From NCBI GenBank assembly GCA_036924285.1, contig JAYKYS010000005.1:21984001-22048000 (forward strand): 64,000 nt of DNA. The letters run 5' to 3'. The stretch's first letter is position 1. Each line of letters starts with the position of its first letter. This stretch comes from Asterella californica (taxonomy: Eukaryota > Streptophyta > Marchantiopsida > Marchantiales > Aytoniaceae). A program made the translations under genes and the position numbers. Shown one piece after another: positions 28,438-39,585 of the stretch. Below the pieces are notes generated by a model, which had not been told where the DNA came from, did no database searches, and saw nothing but the letters and a program-made list of their open reading frames with translations.

Positions 28438-30098
28438 GTGTCCAAGGGAAACTTGACAAAAGATCAGTTGGCAAGGTATGGGCCAACAGAAGAGTGCAAG
28501 GTGAAGGAAACGACCTCGGAAGAAGACGACCAAGCAGCAGCCGTAACTCTCCCTCCTACTTTAGTGTCTCAGACGAGACCGGACATTCATCAGAAGACGC
28601 TTCTGGTGCGAGAAGACGACTCCAACGGTACGGAAGATGCGTCACCGCCGAGGAAGATGAGACCTAGAAGTGTGCCTAGGAAGAACACATCTTTCCCGAT
28701 CATTCATTGTGGATCAGAGTCGGATTCACAGAAAGAGAGTTGAGCACCAAAACTGCATAGAAGACAGCTTCTGCAACTACAGAAGCCGAAGTATGAGTTG
28801 ACATTCCAACTGCGACTTGAGGAAGCACAGCGAAGAGAACCGCTCCTGCAATGAGAAGAGATCTTCCACCCCGGAAGATGAGAAGAGTAGCATCTTCTCG
28901 CGCACAAAAGCAGAAGATCACAATGGTGGAAGAGGCATCCTTGCCTCTGGAAGACAAGGAAGACACCTCTGATCGGATTGTGGAGATGAATCTGTCTTTC
29001 ATGAGAAGAAGGTTGGAGAAATTCAGCGCCTTCTTCCACTCAGAGATCCAGCCAGCCATGGAGTTGGTGGAGAAGAGCGCGATGGCTCAGGAGAAGTCAT
29101 TGTGATCTGGATTCGGTCTGCACACCTTGATGCAGCAGGAAGATGTCTAGAAGAAGGTGGACGCGCTGGAAGCCAACCTCCGCACCATGGAGAAGCTTGC
29201 AGCAAGGTACAAGACGGAAGCAGCCGCTTCTGTCAAGGAGTCAACGCAGTTGAGGAAGAGCAACCAGGAGTTGCATGCACGTCTACAGCAGCGTGACTAG
29301 GAGGTTTTGAGGGTCAGAGGTAAGATCATTGCCATCGCAGAAGAGAAGATGACATGGAGGGCACTGCGAGAAGTCGTAGAAGCACAGGCTTCAGCAGAGA
29401 AGACGCAGCGAGAAGAAGTAGAAGCCCGAGCGAATGGACTCATGACGCAGTCGATGGAAGCACTTCGCAAGAAGTTCAACTTCATCGCGGGTAGGAAGCT
29501 TCTCACCCTAGCTAGGGAATGGGATGACGATTTCAAGGCGATGTTAGTGGAGTGCAAGAACAACATGTTCTGCTACCTGGATCGGCAGATTGAGGACCTG
29601 AAGACACTTTATGGTCTTTCTTCGATCCCACGACCAGCAGCTACATCTTTCCATGCTCCAAGACCAGCGACCGAGACAGATTTGGAGAAGGAGGATTTTG
29701 ACCTCGCTGTCCACTTGGTAGTGACAATGTTGGAAGTCGAGAAGACCGTGGAAGAAGCCCCGGAAGACAAGGTATCTTCTGGAAGACGAGAAGCAGAGTT
29801 ATCTTCCCAGGTGTTTCGAGTGGAGGATGTGACTTCCTCGGACCACTCAAAAGTCACCCCAGCTCCCATTGTCAAACCAGTGTCACAGAAGAGCGAGGAA
29901 GCGCAAGTGGACTCAGCTTCTCAGAAGACGCTTCCGTCTTCCGAAGTCGTCCCAGAAGAGCAAGCCACGAACAGAGAGGAGGAAGCCACCTTAGTCACAC
30001 CCGAGGTACTCACAGGGCTTCTCACTTTATCAGAGGCCGAGTTAGGAGTTCAGATAAGAGTAGATCAGGAGGAGATCACACCCCGCAAATTAGAGTAG
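28438..30098 (+). pseudogene. Decayed coiled-coil protein of the S-type element
   Basis: A first frame, 28438-28743, begins MSKGNLTKDQLARYGPTEEC and is rich in E, D, S and P. From 28851 a second frame runs to 30098 and is broken by TGA 29103-29105, TAG 29148-29150 and TAG 29298-29300. Across those stops the text is clearly heptad-like and charged (VDALEANLRTMEKLAARY, STQLRKSNQELHARLQQRD), followed by a conserved-looking block (FIAGRKLLTLAREWDDDF, then VECKNNMFCYLDRQIEDL) and an acidic serine-rich tail. It has no RT, protease or knuckle. It may be the Gag-like structural protein of the element or a captured host coiled-coil gene. The internal stops mean this copy is dead. The TAGs could come from CAG by C-to-T change. 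Confidence 0.6.
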
Positions 30099-30990
30099 AC
30101 AGCAAGTTAAGAAGACAATTGACTTGTTAATTTTGATAAGAGACAAAATTTGCTATCTTAGGAAGTGATAGTTTTTCTTATAATTTTATATAACTGTCCA
30201 TGTGGCAGAATAGGCAGCGCATGAGTAGAAAGTAAGTTTCTAAACCAAGACAGGGAGCCGACTGCATGTGAGGTGGTGGCCTTCTGACAGTCCTCCATCT
30301 CCCTGATTGCAAGTTGAGGATTGGAGAGGATCTCTCCTACGTCCCAAGATAGTAGTATAAGTTAAGATAAAGAGTAAGATTTCGTACACACTTATGACAC
30401 ACTGGTGAGACACATGTGACAGACATTAGACACACATGTGAGAGACATTGTACACACATTACGTCTAATACTAGAGACATACGAATAGATTTAGATTACA
30501 CCGGAGGGGTCTGCATTCTCGTTTCCAGCAGTGGATCGAAGATGTAGATAGAGATAATGGACAGCCTAGAGCAGGGAGCGACATCATCGTGTAGTCCTGT
30601 TTCTAAGCTGGTGTGTCGAAGAGTAGGAGCAAGAAGTAGAGGGAGTGAGTTTCCCAACACCAATGTATCTTCTTCTCGGGGAATGGATTTTGGATTTGAG
30701 TGCAGAAGCTTTGTCTGTGTCTTCTGGATAATGAATTTCCTCGAATTCACACCCATTGTGCATGGGAAGCCTTCTCCTTGAGTGGCGGTGATTGTTAGAA
30801 GCTATGCAGAGTCAAAGTATGTCTCGTCCAGTGGAGCACTTAGGATCCACGTACGGACGGTCTTATGGATAAGCGATCCCAGAAGACGGAATAGTCGAAG
30901 CAAAGACAGAAGAAGAAAGAAGCCTTCTTTCCACAACAGAAGATGACATTCTCGAGTAGAAGACTGTGTAACTGTAAGCGAATTTGTGCT
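30099..30990 (+). other. Non-coding part of the second S-type element before the chromovirus
   Basis: No gene. Near 30400-30480 there is a run of ACACATGTGAGACA-type words (CACTGGTGAGACACATGTGAC, GACACACATGTGAGAGACATT). GAAGAC words return at 30880-30960. The chromovirus is inserted after CTTCT at 30991-30995. Confidence 0.5.
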
Positions 30991-30995
30991 CTTCT

Positions 30996-32119
30996 TTTCG
31001 CGCACCTACCGCCTTGTTGCGCCAGCGGAAGCTCTAGCTCAGTAGGTCGCAAACTTTACACCACTAACTTGCAAACACAATCACAAATTAGCGTCCATGC
31101 ACCACTTATCTTATCTCAGTTTGGTCCGGACCGGAGCCGGACCGTCTCCCTAATCATCAAGCTCAGCAGTTCCTAAGTCCCGACCTAGATCCGCCTAGGT
31201 CGGTCCCAAACATGAACAAGTCACAAGATGACTTGGGGCGGACTTCCCATAAAGTCCAGGGTCCTAAACGATGCCTCCAACACACCTAGTGGTCCACCGC
31301 CCGTGATGTCCATCTAGGTCTAGGCTCTCGAACGGTGGTCTAACCCGCCGACTCGTTCCTTAGTCTTGCCCCAGCCCTTACATCCTTCCTAAGTCCAGAC
31401 GTCCAAGTCTGGATCGGAACGTGCCTTGGAACCGGCTCAGCCATCACCTCATGCTCCCAGAGTCCGTCCGCCGAACCCTGGGGTCGGGTGACTCGTCCTG
31501 GCCTACCCAGGCATCGAGCCCCCCCTCATATATACTTTTGAGGATCGGCGGCCCCGCCCTCCTCTTTGGTCCCTGAAAATTAGACCACAACTTGATTGTG
31601 GTTCGGCCATAACTTCCAACTCGGAGGTCAGATCGAGGAGTGTTATATATCACTGAAAAGCTCTCGACGAGACCTTTCCAATGATACTTCACTCGCCTCG
31701 AGATCTTATGTGGAGCTCCGTCCATGACCTAAAACGTCCCTGGAGCTCCAACACTTAGTCATTTTTTGGAAACCTGTGGTCCAGACCCAGTCTCGAACCC
31801 TGTGGTTCGGACCAGCGTCCGAACCACGGTCCGTCTGCGTCTCGGTCTCACGTCTCGGACTTATGTCTCAGACTCATGTTTCAGTCCGTTCCCAGACTCG
31901 CCCCCTTAGGTCAGCGTTTGTCCGGGGTCCTCTTGGAGTAGGCCTTATGTCCTAACCCAAGGTTGCAACCTTGGTTCAGAGAACCACTTAGGGTTCATTT
32001 GATCCTAACTTCCCGGCCAAGCCGTTAAGTCCTACTCGCAGCGTTCACAACCTAGCACAAGTCCGCTAGAGTTCTGTTGTTCGCGTTTGCGCCTGATCTT
32101 GAGAATGAGAGTCGTGACA
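30996..32119 (-). repeat. 3' LTR of the chromovirus
   Basis: 1,124 bp, aligned over its length with 37549-38970 apart from the organelle-like insert in the latter. The two differ at many single sites (visible every 20-40 bp), so this insertion is much older than the two nested elements to the left. Confidence 0.88.
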
Positions 32120-32136
32120 CTCACCCCCACTTTGGA
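32120..32136 (-). promoter_or_regulatory. Polypurine tract of the chromovirus
   Basis: On the minus strand CCAAAGTGGGGGTGAG lies just before the 3' LTR start TGTCACGAC, the expected place for plus-strand priming. Confidence 0.65.
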
Positions 32137-32241
32137 AGTTAATGCTCTCATCAACAATGATCTTTTAAGTTAACACCAAGTTCAAAATGGGTAGCCAACC
32201 CCTTGACGTCAGAATTGCGTTCTGGTAGCTAACCTGCAATT

Positions 32242-32302
32242 CTCTTCTTGGCTTGAGTCTTAAGTTGTCGCTAGAACAACTTAAGACTCAAGCCAAGAAG
32301 AG
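32242..32302. repeat. Perfect 27-bp inverted repeat with a 7-base loop
   Basis: Arms 32242-32268 and 32276-32302 are exact reverse complements; the loop is CGCTAGA. It lies in the non-coding part between the chromodomain end and the 3' LTR of the chromovirus. It would fold into a strong hairpin in RNA from either strand. Confidence 0.9.
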
Positions 32303-32919
32303 TCTCGGGAAAAGCCTTACCTTTTTGGCTTATCCTAAACAAAACTAGTTGACAATTTCTAAACATTCTACTTAAGACTCTAACTTGCTAACTATAAGTA
32401 TTCACACCTACTTACAAGGTCCCCTGAAACTCACTTTCTGGTCGTAATCTGATTTGACTTAGACGCGCGACTAAGTTTACTTTGCAGTTAGAAAACCGCA
32501 AAGCAAGATCACCTCAAGCCCCAAGACAAGTATGAAAGTTCATACTTGCTTTGCCAACGCTACGGCAAACCTAAGTCTTGACATCAAGACTTAGTCTTGA
32601 TTTAGATGCTTATCCAAACCAGTTTGCTTCCTTTGAGTGTGCTTCGTTCCTCCTCTTGACAACATCCTAGACATCTGATCAGAACTAGTCATAGCCATGC
32701 ACTACCAATACACTTAGACAAAATTTCCAAAAACAAAATCTTTATTTCCAAATACAAGACAAAGCTACAAAGTCCATCGGTCCAAATCGTCTCAAGTTGC
32801 TACTCGTATGGTTCAACGTTCCTTCACTCCTTGCTGGAAGGAGATGTCCTCATCTTGCTAACGCCCTTGTTGTCCTTGTTGTCGTTTGAAGAGGTCTAAT
32901 ACTTTGCTTGCATGTGCGA

Positions 32920-33343
32920 GATCTTCCTCTGGCACCCAAGTTGCTTCCTTCAAATGGTAACCACGCCATTTGACCAAGTACTCCATCCGGTTTGATTTGC
33001 GCCGAGATCGCAAAATGGACTCCACCTCATATTCTGCTTCGTCTTACACGACGTCAGGTTGAGGCTTAAGAACTTGTTTGCGCTCCGGTCGCAAATCATT
33101 CTTGAAGTATTTCTTTAATGAAGAAACATGGAAAGTCGGATGCAACTACCACTCGCGAGGAAGGTCTAATGTATAGACGTCTTCGTGCGGATTCTTCACA
33201 ATGACAAAAGGTCCCGCGAACTTCGATGAAAACTTCGCCGATATTTCCTTCAGAAGTGTGAAGTTTTTCGTACTTACCATACTTCTTCGCCCACTTGAAA
33301 CTTCACTTGCCGCCGATGCTTGTTTACCTGCTTCGTGTATCAT
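32920..33343 (-). pseudogene. Integrase C-terminal region and chromodomain of the chromovirus
   Basis: The frame 33343-33146 carries the integrase tail (KFSSKFAGPFVIVKNPHEDVY). Further on, at about 33038-32920, the minus strand reads EVESILRSRRKSN, then MEYLVKWRGYHLKEATWVPEE, a clear chromodomain with its aromatic cage positions (Y, W, W). A stop lies between the two parts. Chromodomains of such elements are known to steer integration toward heterochromatin marks. Confidence 0.85.
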
Positions 33344-33579
33344 TGCGGTGCCTTCTCGAGGTTCTTCTTTACTTGCTCCTCGCGCCGCTGCATTGCCGCC
33401 ACCAACTCTTCAGCTGATGTTTGCCGTGTTCTTGGTCGTGCCGATGTAGAACTCCCTGCAAGAGTCAAGTCAAGAGGCCCTTCTGGCTCACGTCCGTAAG
33501 CCAGCAAGAAAGGCGATTCGCCGGTTGCCGAATGCTTCGTGGAATTGTAGCAATACTCCGCAAGACTGAGCCACTCCGC

Positions 33580-34065
33580 TCAATCACTTTGGTCCGCGCT
33601 CACATAATTCCTCAAGTATTGATTCGGAATCGAGTTAACTCGTTCCGTTTGCCAATCTAGTTCCGGATGAAAGGCGGTACTAAATTTTAACTTAGTCCTC
33701 AATTTTTGGAATAAGTGTTTCCAAAAGACACTTGTAAACTTAGAGTCTCTATCTGAAATGATACTCCGAGGTAATCCATGTGAACGCCACCAAGTATCTA
33801 GGAACAATCGAGAAGTCGTGAACGCTGTTGCAGTGTCCAAAGTCGGAGCAAACTTCGCTAGTTTGCTAAACCGATCAACTATTACAAATATTGCATTGTA
33901 TCCATTCGAGTCAGACAGAGAGATAATGAAGTCCATGCTAATGCTTTCCCAAGGTCTGGCTGGAATCGGCAGAGGATGAAGCAACCCTTGTTTCTTCTCA
34001 TAAGAAACGCGGTTCGCGTGACATGTTACACATGTTTTCACAAAGTGGGCAACATCGTCTTTCAT
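33580..34065 (-). pseudogene. Integrase core of the chromovirus
   Basis: Contains the end of the zinc site (CVTCHANRVSYEKK), the first catalytic aspartate in SMDFIISL, the second in ISDRDSKF, and the glutamate in TERVN. The N-terminal histidines of the zinc site (HNAPLSGHKG) are in the preceding frame, separated by a stop near 34069. The reading ends with a stop near 33578. Confidence 0.87.
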
Positions 34066-34071
34066 GTGGGG

Positions 34072-34593
34072 TCAATAAAACTTTTTAGCTATCACCGCTA
34101 AGGTGGACTTTTCTCCTTTATGGCCTGATAAGGGCGCATTGTGAGATTCTTTTAACAACTTGGTCCTAAGTTTTCCTTGTCCCACATAAACCCGACTTTG
34201 TTTGAACAAGAGTAAACCATGTCTTAGTTGCATATTTTGCAACTTCACTCCTCGCTTGAGTTGTTCCAGGTACTCCTTTGCTTGGTCATCGCCCATGTAA
34301 CCTTCACATATTCGTCTCTCCAAGTCTGACTCCTTAGGATACATAGCTCGCAAAATCTGTGTTGACGATGAAAGATATTCCTCCTTGCGACTCAAGGCGT
34401 CAGGAACCACATTGTCCTTTTCCGCTTTGTGGATTAATTCCACGTTCATGAGTGCCAAGGTATCATACCACCGTAGTTGCTTTGACGTCACCCGATCTTG
34501 TGTCTCAAAGTACTTGAGCGAAATATTGTCAGTATACACTTGGGTTTTGTGAAGTCTCAAGTAATGCCGCCATTTCCTCAAGCAATGAACCAC
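34072..34593 (-). pseudogene. RNase H end and integrase zinc-finger start of the chromovirus
   Basis: Begins in the RNase H domain (KWRHYLRLHKTQVYTDN), passes DALSRKEEY, the usual end of RNase H, and ends in the integrase histidine pair (ESHNAPLSGHKGEKS). The start of RNase H is in the broken stretch 34594-34920, where only fragments can be read. Confidence 0.82.
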
Positions 34594-34920
34594 CGCAAAC
34601 AGTTCCTTCTCGTGAGTCGGCCATCGACTCTGTGTCCCAGATAGCTTCTTGCTTTCGTACGCTACAGGTTTTTCATCCTACACCAACACGCCGTCAATCG
34701 CATAGTCGCTCGCGTTGGTATGCACTTTGAATGGTTAGTCGAACTTCAACAGCTTCAAAACTGGCGCCTTTGACAAAATAGCTTTGATCATCTGAAACGC
34801 ATCATCCACCTCCTTGGTCCAACTTACCTGTGCGTCTTTGCCCGTCCAGTCCGTCAACGGCTTCACGATCTTTGAAAACCCCTTCACATACTTGCGATAG
34901 AACTGCGCCAATCCTAAGAA

Positions 34921-36007
34921 TCACCGCATCCCTTTCACTGTAGTTGGAGGCTCCCATGTGACAATCACATCCACCTTCTGCATATCAAGACCGACTCTTT
35001 CTGCACTAATGACATGTCTCAAGAAGTTATTGCGCTCCAAACCAAACTCACTCTTGTCAATGTTGACAAACAGCTTATGCTCCCACAGCTTTGTCAACAC
35101 CACCCTTAGCTGCTCCGCGTGCGACTCCAAGGTTTTGGAGTAGATCAAGATGTCGTCGATGTAAACGAGGACAAACTCATTCATCTCCTCACGAAAAATT
35201 ATGTTCATCAATGTAGTGAACGTCGAAGGGGCGTTGCAGAGTCCAAATGACATCACCACGAATTCAAACGATCCGTATCTGGTTCGACAAGCGGTCTTCT
35301 CAACATCTGGGTCAGCTATCCGGATCTGGTAATATCCTGCTGAAGTACTTTGCGCCCGCTAACCTATCAAAGAGGTCGTCTATCCTTGGCAAGGGATAAT
35401 TATTCTTCACCGTCACCTTATTGAGTGCACGATAATCTACACAGAGTTGTAACTTCCCATCCTTTTTCTTTGCAAAAAGAACTGGGGCTCCATAAGGTGA
35501 CTTGCTGGTGCGAATATATCCCCGCGCTAATAGCTCATCGAGTTGTCTTTTCAACTCAAGGAGTTCCACCTGATTGAGTCGGTAAGGGGCTTTGGAAGGT
35601 GGTTCCGATCCTGGCAAGACTTCGATCTTGTGATCCACCACCCGCCTTGGAGGTAACTCAGCAGGTAACTCATCCGTCAAGACATCCTCAAACTCCTTAA
35701 TCACTTCGGGAAGCACCTTCAGAAGTTTAGTCGCGTCTCCTGATGTTTCCTCTTGTCTGTCACCTGTCATCAAATCTGCAACCCGCATCAAACACATGAC
35801 CCCGTCGTTGAAGTCCATCTGTTTGCCCTTGATCAAATTCATCGCAAAGTCGTCAATTTTCCGTGCCTTCCAGATCAGCCTCACTCCCAGCTTCCGTCCT
35901 TTAACTCTAACGTTTAACCTTAAAAGTTTCCGCCTAAGTTCCACTTCGAACCTGTCCAAGAAAGTGTTCCTCAAAACCGCATGGATATCATCCATCTCGC
36001 ACATCAT
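34921..36007 (-). pseudogene. Reverse transcriptase of the chromovirus
   Basis: Two pieces on the minus strand. 36007-35312 holds the RT N-terminal part ([55 protein letters not shown]), preceded by a linker. 35259-34921 holds MSFGLCNAPSTF and the catalytic box YIDD (VLVYIDDILIYSK). About 50 bases between them are out of frame. Catalytic residues are kept, but the gene is interrupted. Confidence 0.88.
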
Positions 36008-36420
36008 GAAGTTCTATGTGAACTCCAACTTCCCACACACAAATCGTACGCACAAATCGTACGTCCAAGGCTACTTCAGAAGTTTGGTACGTCTTGCCCT
36101 TGGCAAAGCGCACCTGAATAGGCTTGTCTGCCTTGGAGGTAGACAAGCCCAACTTCTTCACCAACTTTGGACTAATGAAGGAGTGAGTCGCTCCTGTGTC
36201 CACAAGAAAAGTAACATCACGGTTAGCAATCTTGGTTTGTAGAAACATCAATCCCGGCGTCTTTTTCGTGGTTCTCAAGGTCACAGTCATCTGGCCCTCC
36301 AACAAGTCCTTTGCAACAAATGCATTCATGCTACAGTTACTAACCTTAGGTTTCGTACACCCCTTAGCAATGTGGTCCGCCTCGTCACAGTTGTAGCAAG
36401 TAAACTTAGCGCCATTGCCC
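35988..36420 (-). pseudogene. Gag zinc knuckle and protease of the chromovirus
   Basis: Near 36400-36360 the minus strand reads CYNCDEADHIAKGC, a canonical CX2CX4HX4C knuckle. The protease follows with FLVDTGATHSFIS near 36215, carrying the catalytic aspartate. The frame ends at 35988, overlapping the next frame, which indicates a frameshift. A duplicated string CGTACGCACAAATCGTACG near 36047-36063 accompanies the frameshift. Confidence 0.83.
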
Positions 36421-36584
36421 TTCTGAGGTGTTTGCCCCTTAGGTTTTACTCCTGTTTGCTGCCGCTTTGCTGTCGGGACGGAAGAATCCTTCCGATCCTT
36501 CTCACCCCCATCCCACTGTCGCTTGAAGCCCTTGTTCCTCTTCTGGAACTTGTCTGTGCTGCATGGTTCAAAAGGTTTATGTTG

Positions 36585-37427
36585 CTAGACTTCGTCGTCC
36601 CCAATTCGCTCCGCTAGCTTCAAAAGTTCGGCACATGTCTCAAGCAGCTTCGACATCCGAAAGAGAGCCTTCTCCGAGCTAGACTTGAGTCCCCCAATGA
36701 ATATACATATCTTGGTCTCCTCAGTCCACTTGGAGAATGAGTCCAGCTTGGCACTGAACTCACGTACATAAGCACTCAGCGTCCCTGTCTGGTTCAGTCT
36801 CACCAACTCAACACCGTCCTGAATCCTTTGATACTCCGGAGTGAATCGTCCTACAAGCAACTCCTTGAACTCCTTCCAACCAAGCGCCGAGACTGTCAAG
36901 GCATGCTCATCCATGTATGCAGTCCACCAGAGAAGCGCATGGTCCTTCAGGAACGTAATCGCCGCTCTCACTTTGTCAGACTCCTTAGCCTGTTGCGCCT
37001 CAAAGTATAGATCCAACTCAGTTAAGAAATCCTTAACCTTACGAGCCCGTCCTATACTTGAAAACGGGGTCGGCAAATTCGTCTTACAAAGCTTCTTGGT
37101 AGACGAGGAACTTCCTTGACCTGCCTCAAGTTCAGCGATACGTTTATCCCTAGAGACCATACCTTCCTGCATGGTCTTCATCATCTTGATGAGTTCTACG
37201 TACAAGGCTCCTTGACTTCCCGCGCTTGAATCGTTGGACATTGTTGGCAAGACTCCATCTTGCTGCACCGGTGCCGCAGCTGGTATAGGGTTCCCTTGAC
37301 GTTGGGACGAAGGTTGTCGGTTGTCGTCCCCTGACTGTGCCTCGGGGCTAGCTCGAGTCGATCTGCTCTCGTTAGCCGCTCCTCGTTTCTTGGTCTTCCT
37401 CTTGGAACTCTGTCCATCGTCGGCCAT
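36585..37427 (-). pseudogene. Gag of the chromovirus
   Basis: 280 codons from the ATG at 37427 (MADDGQSSKRKTKKRGAANE). A low-complexity N-terminus is followed by a helical segment, then a capsid-type domain (FLTELDLYFEAQQAKESDKV, ALLWWTAYMDEHAL, GRFTPEYQRIQDGVELVRLN), ending IGDDEV and a stop just before the knuckle. The stop separates capsid from nucleocapsid, so the full gag-pol is not made from this copy. Confidence 0.85.
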
Positions 37428-37533
37428 CGCTCCAAGTGTTCACCTAGAAACGCTGATCCGCTTCGTGTCTTGCGTTCCTCCTCAAGCGTCCAGCCTTCAA
37501 CCGCTACCTCAAGTTCTCGCTCACCGAAGCGTC

Positions 37534-37546
37534 GGCTCTGATACCA
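37534..37546 (-). promoter_or_regulatory. Primer-binding site, initiator-Met tRNA type
   Basis: The minus strand reads TGGTATCAGAGCC two bases after the 5' LTR, the common plant LTR-element site complementary to the 3' end of the initiator-methionine tRNA. Confidence 0.88.
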
Positions 37547-37548
37547 CT

Positions 37549-38970
37549 TTTCGCGTACCTACCGCCTTGTTGCGCCAGCGAAAGCTCTAACTCAGTAGGT
37601 CGTAAACTTTACACCGCTAACCTGCAAACACAATCACAAATTAGCGTCCATGCACCACTTATCTTATCTCAGTTTGATCCGGACCGGAGTCGGACCGTCT
37701 CTCTAATCATCACGCTCAGCAGTTCCTAAGTCCCGACCTAAACCCGCCTAGGTCAGTCCCAAACATGAGCAAGTCACAAGATGACTTGGGGCGGACTTCC
37801 CATAAAGTCCAGGGTCCTAAACGGTGCCTCTAGCACACCTAGCGGTCCAACCGCCCGCGATGTCTTTCGTAAAGGCAAAGAAGTTTGCGGAAATTGTAAA
37901 GCCATTTCCGGCCGCTAAGCGTCGTTGGCTTGGTCAGCCTTTACCTAACCAACTACCTGATGCTTTGTAGGCTCATCAAATAGCGCCTTTTAGCTTTCGT
38001 TTATTCGGGATTTGGCCCAAACTGTTTGGCAGATTCCCACATATTACTCGCCCGTTCGTCACTTTGTTTTCAACGGTTCTCACGGTTGATCGGAGGCCGC
38101 AGGCTCAACTGATTCAAAGTTGAGTAGCTCAGAGAAGAAAAAAGGTTTTCTTCTCCGAATGTCTGTTTGGGTCTAGGCTCCCGAACGGTGGTCTAACCCG
38201 CCGACTCGGTCTCTAGTCTTGCCCCAGCCCTTACATCCTTCCTAAGTCCAGACGTCCAAGTCTGGATCGGAACGTGCCTTGGAACCGGCCCAGCCATCAC
38301 CTCATGCCCCCTGAGTCTGCCCGCCAAATCCTGGGGTCGGGTGACTCGTCCTGCCCCACCCAGGCATCGAGCTCCCCCTCATATATACTTCTGGGGATCG
38401 GCAACCCCGCCCTCCTCTTTGGTCCTTGAAAATTATACCACAACCCAATTGTGGTTCGGCTATAACTTCCAACTCGGAGGTCAGATCGAGGGGTGTTATA
38501 TATAACTGGAAAGCTCTCGACGAGACCTTTCCAATGATACTTCACTCGCCTCGAGATCTTATGTGGAGCTCCGTCCATGACCTAAAACGTCCCTGAAGCT
38601 CCAATACTTAGCCATTTTTTGGAAACCTGTGGTCCAGACCCAGTCTCGAACCCTGTGGTTCGGACCAACGTCTGCGTCTCGGACCCATGTCTCGGACTCA
38701 CGTCTCAGACCTATGTCTCAGACTCATGTTTCGGTCCATTCCCAGACTCGCCCCCTTAAGTCAGCGTTTGTCTGGGGTCCTCTTGGGATAGACCCTTATG
38801 TCCTAACCCAAGGTTCCAACCTTGGTTCAGAGAACCACTTGGAGTTCATCTGATCCCGACTTCCCGACCAAGCCGTTATGTCCTACTCGCAGCGTTCACA
38901 ACCTAGCGCAAGTCCGTTAGAGTTCTGTTGTTCGCGTCTGCGTCCGATCTTGAGAATGAAGGTCGCGACA
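37549..38970 (-). repeat. 5' LTR of the chromovirus, enlarged by an insertion
   Basis: 1,422 bp, that is about 1,119 bp of LTR plus 303 bp of inserted DNA at 37865-38167. The LTR text aligns with 30996-32119 on both sides of the insert. Confidence 0.88.
37865..38167 (-). pseudogene. rrn18: Mitochondrial small-subunit rRNA (rrn18) fragment inserted in the LTR
   Basis: Absent from the sister LTR, where the same flanks are almost adjacent. On the minus strand it reads like an organelle or alphaproteobacterial-type 16S rRNA around helices 6-12: ACGAACGGGCGAGTAATATG, then GGGAATCTGCCAAACAGTTT, then TTTGATGAGCCTACAAAGCA, then AGGTAGTTGGTTAGGTAAAG and GCTGACCAAGCCAACGACGC. The long 'CCAAACAGTTTGGGCCAAATCC' phrase is what I know from plant mitochondrial 18S rRNA, not from plastid 16S. 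It is a partial copy, so a nuclear insertion of mitochondrial DNA. The word ATGTCT occurs at both edges. Confidence 0.78.
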
Positions 38971-38975
38971 CTTCT

Positions 38976-39585
38976 TCCTCAAATTACTACAAGCAAGGAT
39001 GACTTGTTAGTCAGGATCCGGACTAGAAGCCTGTCGGAGTCTTAATTTCTCATTTTCATCTCATTTTCTCTTGTTTGAATTTTCTCTTCTTCCTCATCTT
39101 CTCTCATCTTCTCATCTTCCTATCTTTTTCTAGTGAGCTTCCGAGACTTCTATTGAGCTTCCGTGAAGATGAATGCCGTTGCAGTGCTGCAGGAAGACTG
39201 TTTTCCTAGGCAGAAGCCTGGGAAAGCTACAGGGGGTTTACACCCTGTGATTGATCTAACCCCGTTGGGAATTTGAAAGATCAATGTGTGATAAACAGTG
39301 GTAATTTGACGGCTACGAAGCAGGAGCAATCTTCTGGAGGTGTGAGAAGCCGAGTTGAACCCCCAGAAGCCGAGAATTACTTCGAGAAGACTGTCGTGAG
39401 AAGACTGGAAGCCGTGACCTAGAAGCAGAAAGTGTCTTCCCGAGCTTCCCAGTACATATCTGTGTGATATTTTAGGTGATAGTTGTTTGTTTGGGTCCAG
39501 GGTACCTCTTGAAGGGTCTAGAAGCCGTGTGGTTTTGTGAGAAGACGGGATTTATAAATAAAACCCGTGTGTTTATGTGTTTGGA
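38976..39585 (+). other. S-type element sequence after the chromovirus, with a TATA box
   Basis: Text continues the GAAGAC/GAAGCC-rich style of 30880-30990 (GAGAAGACTGTCGTGAGAAG near 39389). No gene. TATAAATA at 39553-39560 precedes the start of the next pol remnant by about 30 bp, so this may contain an LTR promoter; I could not find a second copy to prove an LTR. Confidence 0.4.

Larger units (their letters stand above)
30996..38970 (-). mobile_element. Chromovirus-type Ty3/gypsy element, degraded, minus strand
   Basis: LTRs at 37549-38970 (5') and 30996-32119 (3'). The pentamer CTTCT at 30991-30995 and 38971-38975 fits a 5-bp target duplication. In minus orientation the LTR starts TGTCACGAC (or TGTCGCGAC). 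An initiator-Met primer site follows the 5' LTR. Order on the minus strand: gag, knuckle, protease, RT, RNase H, integrase, chromodomain. The chromodomain and primer type place it among plant chromoviruses. Several stops and frameshifts interrupt the coding part. The 5' LTR carries a 303-bp foreign insert (37865-38167). Confidence 0.9.

Noticed and set aside
30400..30480. CRISPR-like spaced CACATGTGAGACA words
   Set aside because: Irregular spacing, imperfect short words, eukaryotic context; simple repeat decay explains it.
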